This document shows positions 60,701 to 64,000 of a stretch of 64,000 bases of DNA, in pieces (position 1 is the stretch's first letter; every line of letters begins with the position of its first letter). Below the pieces are notes generated by a model. The model was not told the origin of the DNA. It ran no database searches and saw nothing but the letters and a program-made list of their open reading frames with translations. Made by a program: the position numbers and the translations under genes. This stretch comes from Perca fluviatilis (Eukaryota > Chordata > Actinopteri > Perciformes > Percidae), in NCBI RefSeq assembly GCF_010015445.1, contig NC_053115.1:3798576-3862575 (forward strand), in the 5' to 3' direction.

Positions 60701-62727
60701 GGAGCCACGAATTTCAGTAACGACAACTTCTTCTGTTGTTGTGGATCTGGTAATAAAAAACATGAACCTTGGATGAACTTGAGTCCGAGTTAAGAGTAAT
60801 TAAATCACCACCTTTGTTTGTTAGCAGGATCAACTCATTGTTGGTGTTTTGGTAGGATTTGTTGAGGGTCGTTTCGGTAGGATTTGTTGAGGGTCGTTTC
60901 GGTAGGATTTGTTGAGAATATACACAATGTAATCTATCAATTACATACTTACAAATTTAGACTTAACTTAGCCTATCCTGCATGTGACCTATAAGTCTAT
61001 ATGGCAGCATGGTGGCCCAATGGTTACCACCGGGCCTTTCTGTGTGGAGTTTGCATGTTCTCCCCATGTTTGCGTGGGTTTCCTCTGGGTGCTCCGGTTT
61101 CCCCCACCATCTAAAAACATGTAGTAGGTTCTCCAGTCAGTGCCCTTGATCAAGGCAGATCTGGAATTGGTCCCTGGGCGCTGTAAATGGCTGACCACTG
61201 CTCCCTTGAATGCATTTGGCTACATGTATGTGTACCTTTATAACCCAATCTGTGAAAAAAACTATGTTAACACATTATTATTAATGTGGTCCAACTTCTG
61301 ACCTGTCAGACTGCTCCTGCACAGCCTTAGAAGTCATGTTAATCTCTCTTCGCAGGTCTCCAGACTCAAACACCAGCAGCCTGCCTGTGTCCGTTCCAGC
61401 GATCACCCGCTCCTCCGTCATCCAGGTATGACACAGGAAGTTGATGGACTCCACTTTTGGGAAGCTGCTCTGTTTCAGGGCTCCCTCTGAGTAGCGGAAC
61501 AGCTTGAACACACCGGTTCCACTCACACAGAGCTGCATGTTGTTGTAAGGGTTGAAGCTGACCTGATGGGACATCGGGGGTGGGTATCACATGGGAACCT
61601 CACCATACGATACACACTAAATGGCTCACGATACGATAAACAATAGATGGCTAACGATACCGATCACATCACGACACAGCAATTCTGCAATATATAGCCA
61701 GGCAATCCTATAATGATACATCACGATATCAGTCGAACTATGAACACAACGCCTGTGAAAAGATTAAGTGCAGGTTTTCTCTCTTTATTCACTGCAAGTC
61801 CAAACGGTTAGAAAACAGCACAATTCTGCAGCAAGTTTTTCAGTCTGTAAATTAAATGACCCAACTATTGAGCAACTCTGGGTCCAGACTTTGGACTTAA
61901 ACGTGGCTGGGGCATCGGGTATTTTCCTCAAACTGCTGTCTGCCTCCTGTTGAAAACCTCTTCCTTTTTGGCTGGTTAACTTCTGTTCAAGTCTCCCTCA
62001 TTCATGTGTTAAGCGCCACCCCTTTATTCATTAAAATATCATTATTTGGCCCCAGTGTATCGATTATCGTATGAATACATGCTCAGAGTACGCATGCCTG
62101 CACACACAAGAGCTGTGGCTGCATTTCTAACAGCATGAATGACTCACCTGGGTAACAGAATTGTTTGAGTTACCGGTCTTCACTGTTGCCAGGACTTTCT
62201 GTTTTTCCCAAAGCCAGAAGATCAGCATCCACTCTGGGCCACCTGTTTGGCCTATCAGGTACTTGGAATCAGGGGAGAAAGCCATGCATACAAACTCTTC
62301 AACAGGCATGTCTCCTGCAGTCAGAACTTTTCTCTTCCTGCCCTGCTCGTGCTGCAGGTCGAACACTGTGATGGTGGCCTTCTCACCACACTCTGACACT
62401 GCCAGGTAACGCCGGTTGGCACTGATGGCCAGAGCACGCATGCCCTGGCTTTTCTCTGAGCCTGTAGAGACAACAGCAATCAATCAATCAGATAAATTAT
62501 CTATATTTTTTCTGCCTTTATTGGATAGGAAAGGGGAGAGAGGGGGGAGGCATGCAGGAAAACTGTCACATGTCGGAGTCGAAATCTGGACCTTTTGCAT
62601 AGAGGAATAAACCTCTGCACATGTGCACCCGTTCTACCAAGTGAGCTAACCAGCCACTATATAGCACTTTTCATACATGCAAATGTAGCGCAAAGTGCTT
62701 CATACAATATCCCCCCATACAATACAT

Positions 62728-62761
<34 letters not shown>

Positions 62762-63661
62762 CTCTACACAGTGGCTAATAAGTACATAAACTGTAGATTG
62801 TTAAAAAACATCTATAAAAAACAGATACATATGTAAAATAAAACCAACTAATAAAACCAACTAAAACAAACAGACTACATGTAAATAAATAAAGAAATAG
62901 ACCATAAGTATAAATATAAAGAAAATGGGTTAATAAGTTGTTTAATAGAAGGCCTGGCTAAAAAGGTAGGTTTACCCCTAGGGGTACTCTGGAGGACTGC
63001 AGGGGGTACGTGAGATATTTAACAAATGGTTTAATAGTTACAAGGCTGTTGTCCAGAACATTGTTCCTCTTTGTGTAGACTTTTTTTTTTCCCTACCAAA
63101 AATGTGACATTTGTGTCGCCTTCTTTGGACTTATTCTTGCCTTCCTTCCTTCTACTTTTTACAAGTTTCTCGCTTTTTTCGAAGTTATGTGAGTTTTCGT
63201 CTCTTTTTCTCATCAGCCTTTAAATGTTTTCCAGGTACAAGGCTGTTGTGTTGTGTAGTAAATCTATCGCTTACATCGCTGTATCGTTCCTCTTTATAAA
63301 GACTTTTTTTCTACTAAAATGACTCACGCTGGTCAGGGGGCACTTGGCTTAAAGAAACAATTCAAAAGGGGTACATTATTGAAAACAGTTTGAGAACCAG
63401 TGGCCTAGCTAGCCTACCACATGATAAAACACAAACAGGAACTCACTAATTGCAAAGACGATATAGTCTAACAATTAGCAGCCATTCCGGGTCATTGAGC
63501 CTACCTGGTATGAACCTCTGGCATCTCTGGACGGAGTTGTAGCACACACAGCTGTTCCCGCAGGGGAAAACCACCGTCTGCTCATCGAAGAAACACAGAT
63601 TGTTGCTCACACCTGTCCGCAGACCGAAGATGAAATGAGCCTGGGCAACAACGCTGGTCAT
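33800..63661 (-). CDS. cfap57: Cilia- and flagella-associated protein 57 (WDR65)
   Basis: Axonemal protein that, from algal and human work, helps anchor inner dynein arms and regulates beating. Twenty-one exons: 63661-63505, 62461-62148, 61562-61303, 60549-60360, 60270-60118, 59271-59132, 58525-58360, 57667-57554, 57429-57217, 56307-56134, 55673-55512, 54535-54380, 53466-53373, 51450-51260, 50627-50454, 50314-50156, 48115-47972, 46808-46692, 42745-42611, 41643-41500, 33973-33800. All junctions are GT-AG and phases close to 3531 nt, 1176 aa (human about 1250; the human tail is longer). Residues 1-660 are WD40 repeats ([59 protein letters not shown]). Residues about 675-1160 are coiled coil ([37 protein letters not shown]). 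The C-terminus is [10 protein letters not shown]. Introns are transposon-filled; the last (7.5 kb) holds a full-length LINE in antisense. The start matches the human MSAVVAQ N-terminus (here MTSVVAQ). Confidence 0.96.
34022..34445 (-). mobile_element. Probable LINE 3' fragment, minus strand
   Basis: TTTATTTGTCCCCCAGTGGG next to a CAAGTCAAGT tail is the reverse complement of a common fish LINE 3' end. The rest (to about 34445) has no intact ORF. CFAP57 intron 20. Confidence 0.45.
35054..36029 (+). pseudogene. LINE ORF1, frameshifted (esterase/SGNH-like domain)
   Basis: The first frame reads [19 protein letters not shown] with a short heptad stretch ([15 protein letters not shown]). A frameshift near 35200 moves to the frame continuing to 36029. 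That part contains [15 protein letters not shown] and [12 protein letters not shown], the GxS and GTND blocks of the SGNH hydrolase-like domain found in ORF1 of L2/CR1-type LINEs. A second shift near 36000 ends it early. Confidence 0.75.
36127..39231 (+). pseudogene. LINE ORF2: endonuclease and reverse transcriptase, several frameshifts
   Basis: Pieces in order: AP-endonuclease domain 36127-36696 ([28 protein letters not shown]), continued in another frame with [12 protein letters not shown] (about 36760) and [12 protein letters not shown] (about 36970). The RT domain is at 37536-38390, with [32 protein letters not shown] (motif A) and [16 protein letters not shown] (motif B). At motif C (about 38394) one base is missing, so the YADD box reads as YETIP. 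The C-terminal block 38629-39231 is open ([35 protein letters not shown]). At least five frame breaks; not functional. Confidence 0.85.
39985..40345. repeat. 47-bp minisatellite, about 7.7 copies
   Basis: The unit contains GGAATACAGCCATCATTAAT, then GGTTTAATACCAGGACCTCT and CCTAAGT. It begins immediately after the LINE tail and ends inside the right half of the host transposon. Confidence 0.95.
40516..41462. mobile_element. hAT-like element (outer), with nested TTAA-flanked element
   Basis: TAGGGCTGCAACTAACGATT at the left and TTTACAGCTCTA at the right, a very common fish family. A piece of the same family lies near 47395-47530. The flanking octamers do not match, so the target duplication is not confirmed. 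CFAP57 intron 20. Confidence 0.75.
40777..41381. mobile_element. TTAA-flanked TIR element, nested
   Basis: AGGTCCAATGTGTGGG at the left and ACACACTGGGACT at the right, each bordered by TTAA (40773-40776, 41382-41385). Contains a short (CA)n at 41121-41150. Confidence 0.7.
41835..42587. mobile_element. TIR element with ~65-bp inverted ends beside CFAP57 exon 19
   Basis: CATTTCTCCGACGCTCCATT, GTTCCGACCTCTCAA and TTCCCTTTGGTCCTACAGC at the left recur inverted at the right. The middle (about 41910-42335) looks like a second insertion (CTAGGCTGACAAGCC... TTCTAGGCTAACAGCCC). The right end is about 24 bases from the exon 19 donor. Confidence 0.7.
42921..43821. mobile_element. 46-bp-minisatellite TIR family, complete copy with TTAA ends
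   Basis: AGGTCCCATGACATGG after TTAA (42921-42924) and CCATGGGACC before TTAA (43818-43821). Contains a nine-unit array. CFAP57 intron 18; inverted relative to 30022-31372. Confidence 0.85.
42957..43370 (-). repeat. 46-bp minisatellite, nine copies
   Basis: Same unit as 30247-31339, here on the minus strand: TTATATAGACCTTAGTGGTC, then CCCTAATACTGTATCTGAAG and TCTCTT. 414 bp divided by 46 is 9. Confidence 0.97.
43822..45209. other. CFAP57 intron 18, remainder
   Basis: No gene seen. 44985-45110 (CGTTTTTCTCCCATCCCAGA, TGGACTAGCCAGACC) matches 57094-57205 in the same orientation and is an interspersed repeat of unknown class. Confidence 0.5.
45210..45962. mobile_element. TIR element flanked by 30-bp direct repeats
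   Basis: TAGGGCGCTTTCACACCTG and CAGGTGTGAAAACGCCCTA are inverted ends. Just outside, CGATTGATAACGG-containing 30-mers at 45181-45210 and 46000-46029 match at 27 of 30 positions in direct orientation. Confidence 0.75.
46056..46128. repeat. (GA)n microsatellite
   Basis: About 36 uninterrupted GA units in CFAP57 intron 18. Confidence 0.97.
46555..46646. repeat. Perfect hairpin, 43-bp arms, 6-nt loop
   Basis: The arm 46555-46597 starts TGTAATAAAGCTGGAAAAGC and recurs exactly inverted at 46604-46646; the loop is TATCGC. About 46 bases from CFAP57 exon 18. Confidence 0.96.
46914..47390. mobile_element. hAT-like element with short 42-bp array (inverted relative to 15779-18560)
   Basis: TAGGGCCCTGTCTTGCACCC opens the element. 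Then comes ACGCAAGTGTCTTTGCTAGT, the array (47057-47229, about four units), GCAATACGCCC-type border (inverted) and the CCAGGTTTTTG segment also seen between the two arrays at 17.15 kb. The far end runs into another repeat near 47390. CFAP57 intron 17. Confidence 0.75.
47057..47229 (-). repeat. 42-bp minisatellite, about four copies
   Basis: Same unit as at 16-17.8 kb, on the minus strand, with almost no variation between the four units. Confidence 0.95.
47633..47946. mobile_element. Interspersed repeat with TTACCCTAACC-rich centre
   Basis: CTTTGTGGGGACC near one end pairs with GGACCCCACGAA near the other; the centre repeats CCTAACCTTAACCCTTACC. This layout recurs in fish genomes as a dispersed element, not a telomere. 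A (CA)n tract joins it to CFAP57 exon 17. Confidence 0.65.
48116..49224. other. CFAP57 intron 16, left part
   Basis: AT-rich, with a (TA)n tract at 48719-48752 and a LINE-like tail near 48990-49030 (GTGACAATAAAACAAAC). 49140-49224 contains ATATCGGCCAATATATCGG of a hAT family whose other end is at 50129. Confidence 0.4.
49225..50111. mobile_element. hAT-like element (GAAGTAACTAAGTAC family), perfect 8-bp duplication
   Basis: Starts CAGAGATGAGAAGTAACTAA, ends GAGTACTTTTGCCATCTCTG. Octamer tttatcgg on both sides (49217-49224, 50112-50119). It sits inside an older hAT element whose end TCGGGCTCTA lies at 50129, 27 bases from the CFAP57 exon 16 donor. No intact transposase. Confidence 0.93.
51029..51243 (+). 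mobile_element. 3' fragment of the same L2-like LINE family
   Basis: CCACCAAGAGTCAGGGTCTG, GTTTTTCCTTGCCACTGTCG and ACTATAAATAAAACCGAATT match 39754-39971. 5'-truncated. The tail lies 17 bases from the CFAP57 exon 14 boundary (51260). Confidence 0.85.
51600..53206. mobile_element. DNA-transposon remnant, host of the 668-bp element
   Basis: The right end CAGCGCCATTA and the body at 51950-52430 match the inverted element 17874-18503. This copy extends further left and contains an ATG at 51721 opening [20 protein letters not shown], reminiscent of the SANT/MADF-like proteins of fish DNA transposons, but the frame stops after about 24 codons. The left boundary is not clear. Confidence 0.5.
52452..53119 (+). 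mobile_element. 668-bp element, copy B, perfect 8-bp target duplication
   Basis: Flanked by cacggaac on both sides (52444-52451, 53120-53127). Starts CAAGGGGGTAAGC and ends ACTGTCTATG. Inverted match to 1437-2107. Contains ATGACTAATGTTAACTAGCA and GTTTATTTCTAAAGAAACAC but no credible ORF. Confidence 0.85.
53734..54187. mobile_element. MITE family member, copy 3 (inverted match to 14275-14868)
   Basis: GCGTGGCGTTTCTGTTGGG at the left, GTATAGCCGGCCTAAG at the right; shares GCTGCTGCTGCTAGCCTTGT and AATATTTCGTTCTGTATTGA with the complement of copy 1. CFAP57 intron 12. Confidence 0.75.
55165..55500 (-). pseudogene. LINE ORF fragment, possibly restriction-like endonuclease type
   Basis: The minus-strand frame reads [19 protein letters not shown], then [19 protein letters not shown], a pattern I associate with the C-terminal endonuclease region of R2/Rex6-type LINEs (EV-x-CxFD). 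It directly follows the CFAP57 exon 11 donor and its GT tract but shares no homology with CFAP57. The class is tentative. Confidence 0.45.
56690..56975. repeat. Inverted copy of the 32402-32660 interspersed repeat
   Basis: GCTACTTGGGCGGAGTGATA and CTTCGCCTTTCTGAGAATAT match the complement of 32402-32660. One arm of the hairpin seen at 32 kb is absent. CFAP57 intron 9. Confidence 0.75.
57735..58110 (+). pseudogene. L1-like LINE ORF2 3' fragment
   Basis: [19 protein letters not shown] followed by [10 protein letters not shown] resembles the C-terminal zinc-knuckle-like region of vertebrate L1/Tx1 ORF2. After shifts there is [16 protein letters not shown] and [14 protein letters not shown]. Stops interrupt it. 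CFAP57 intron 7. Confidence 0.6.
58526..59131. other. CFAP57 intron 6, unclassified
   Basis: A short plus-strand frame from the ATG at 58845 ([17 protein letters not shown]) looks like the start of a transposon protein, but nothing continues it. No other feature seen. Confidence 0.3.
60850..60916. repeat. 28-bp tandem repeat, about 2.4 copies
   Basis: GGTAGGATTTGTTGAGGGTC followed by GTTTC, repeated. CFAP57 intron 3. Confidence 0.85.
61003..61205 (+). mobile_element. Dispersed SINE-like repeat (GTGGAGTTTGCATGTTCTCC family)
   Basis: Starts GGCAGCATGGTGGCCCAATG and contains TGTGTGGAGTTTGCATGTTC and TGCTCCGGTTTCCCCCACCA, the hallmark of a repeat found across fish genomes. No ORF. CFAP57 intron 3. 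Confidence 0.7.
61575..62095. mobile_element. Probable hAT remnant with ACGATA-rich ends
   Basis: GGGGGTGGGTATCACATGGG near the left, followed by repeated ACGATA motifs; ATCGATTATCGTATGAATAC near the right. No confident terminus or duplication. CFAP57 intron 2. Confidence 0.4.
62510..62656 (-). mobile_element. tRNA-derived SINE, minus strand
   Basis: On the minus strand: GGCTGGTTAGCTCACTTGGT (tRNA-like head), AGGTTTATTCCTCTATGC, then CCAATAAAGGCAG at the tail. Same family as 13474-13669. CFAP57 intron 1. Confidence 0.8.
62733..62758. repeat. (TA)n microsatellite
   Basis: Thirteen TA units in CFAP57 intron 1. Confidence 0.9.
62759..63504. other. CFAP57 intron 1, remainder
   Basis: AT-rich; no gene, RNA or clear transposon end recognised. 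Confidence 0.4.
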
Positions 63662-63846
63662 TCTGTTGTCGTTTACAGACTTTAAACTTATCTAAATCTA
63701 TAAAGACTCTCCACGCATAACGCCTACTTCCACCAATATAACCAACAGGTATTAATTTAGTTTTGAAAGTCAGAAAAGAGCAAACGCGACTGAGTAAAAC
63801 ACACTGGGACAGGTAGGCACCAGTATGCTGGTGTGATTGGAGTCCC

Positions 63847-63859
63847 GTCGCTAAGCAAC
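63847..63859 (-). promoter_or_regulatory. X-box-like RFX site upstream of CFAP57
   Basis: GTCGCTAAGCAAC (GTTGCTTAGCGAC on the minus strand) fits the palindromic RFX X-box form GTNNC-N-RGNAAC. It lies 186 bp upstream of the CFAP57 ATG. RFX factors drive many ciliary genes, so the position suits the gene; binding is inferred. Confidence 0.6.
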
Positions 63860-64000
63860 CCAGTACCCAGGATATCCCGCGAGATCTCGTTTGAAGTTAT
63901 CTCTACTGCCGTTTCTTATGCATTTTTTGCAACAACTGTATCATCAATTACCTGGCAAAACTGTTGTTTGCCAATACATCCATGGTTATTTGCTTTCTTT

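Overview
This window is a nuclear segment of a bony-fish genome, most likely a spiny-rayed (percomorph) teleost. Three vertebrate genes with GT-AG introns are recognisable by protein homology. The spacers and introns are packed with repeat types typical of fish: hAT, Harbinger-like and Tc1-like non-autonomous elements, L2-, I- and L1-like LINE pieces, tRNA-derived SINEs, and very long (GT)n, (CT)n and (TA)n tracts. There is no prokaryotic or viral gene layout. Species is inferred only from repeat style and is not proven.

Gene layout. AP5B1 (AP-5 adaptor beta-1) lies on the minus strand from 6309 to beyond base 1, with its 3' end missing. NUF2 (kinetochore NDC80 complex) lies on the plus strand at 8730-31801, with 13 exons and a predicted 452 aa. 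CFAP57/WDR65 (ciliary WD40 plus coiled-coil protein) lies on the minus strand at 63661-33800, with 21 exons and a predicted 1176 aa. AP5B1 and NUF2 are divergent across a 2.4-kb spacer; NUF2 and CFAP57 converge, about 2.0 kb apart. All exon junctions were read by eye from codon phase, GT/AG dinucleotides and recalled human orthologues, and the phases close exactly in all three models. The three proteins act in endosomal sorting, mitosis and cilia, so they are neighbours rather than a pathway.

Repeat layout. Most of the window is transposon sequence, often nested. Several insertions can be placed to the base by target-site duplications: hAT-type elements at 11265-11562, 11667-11939, 21823-22639 and 49225-50111 have perfect 8-bp duplications, as does an unclassified 668-bp element at 52452-53119. 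A 5.3-kb L2-like LINE (34680-39984) sits inside another transposon in CFAP57 intron 20. It carries remnants of both ORFs but has several frameshifts, one of them in the reverse-transcriptase YADD box.

Main unusual pattern. At least five unrelated terminal-inverted-repeat families here each carry their own internal minisatellite (units about 26, 42, 58, 46 and 47 bp), and where several copies exist the array length differs strongly between copies. Second, NUF2 exon 9 is framed by a ~160-bp (GT)n tract ending at its acceptor and a (CA)n tract just after its donor. These could pair in the pre-mRNA and affect inclusion of an in-frame exon. No CRISPR array, rRNA, functional tRNA or selfish gene cassette was found.
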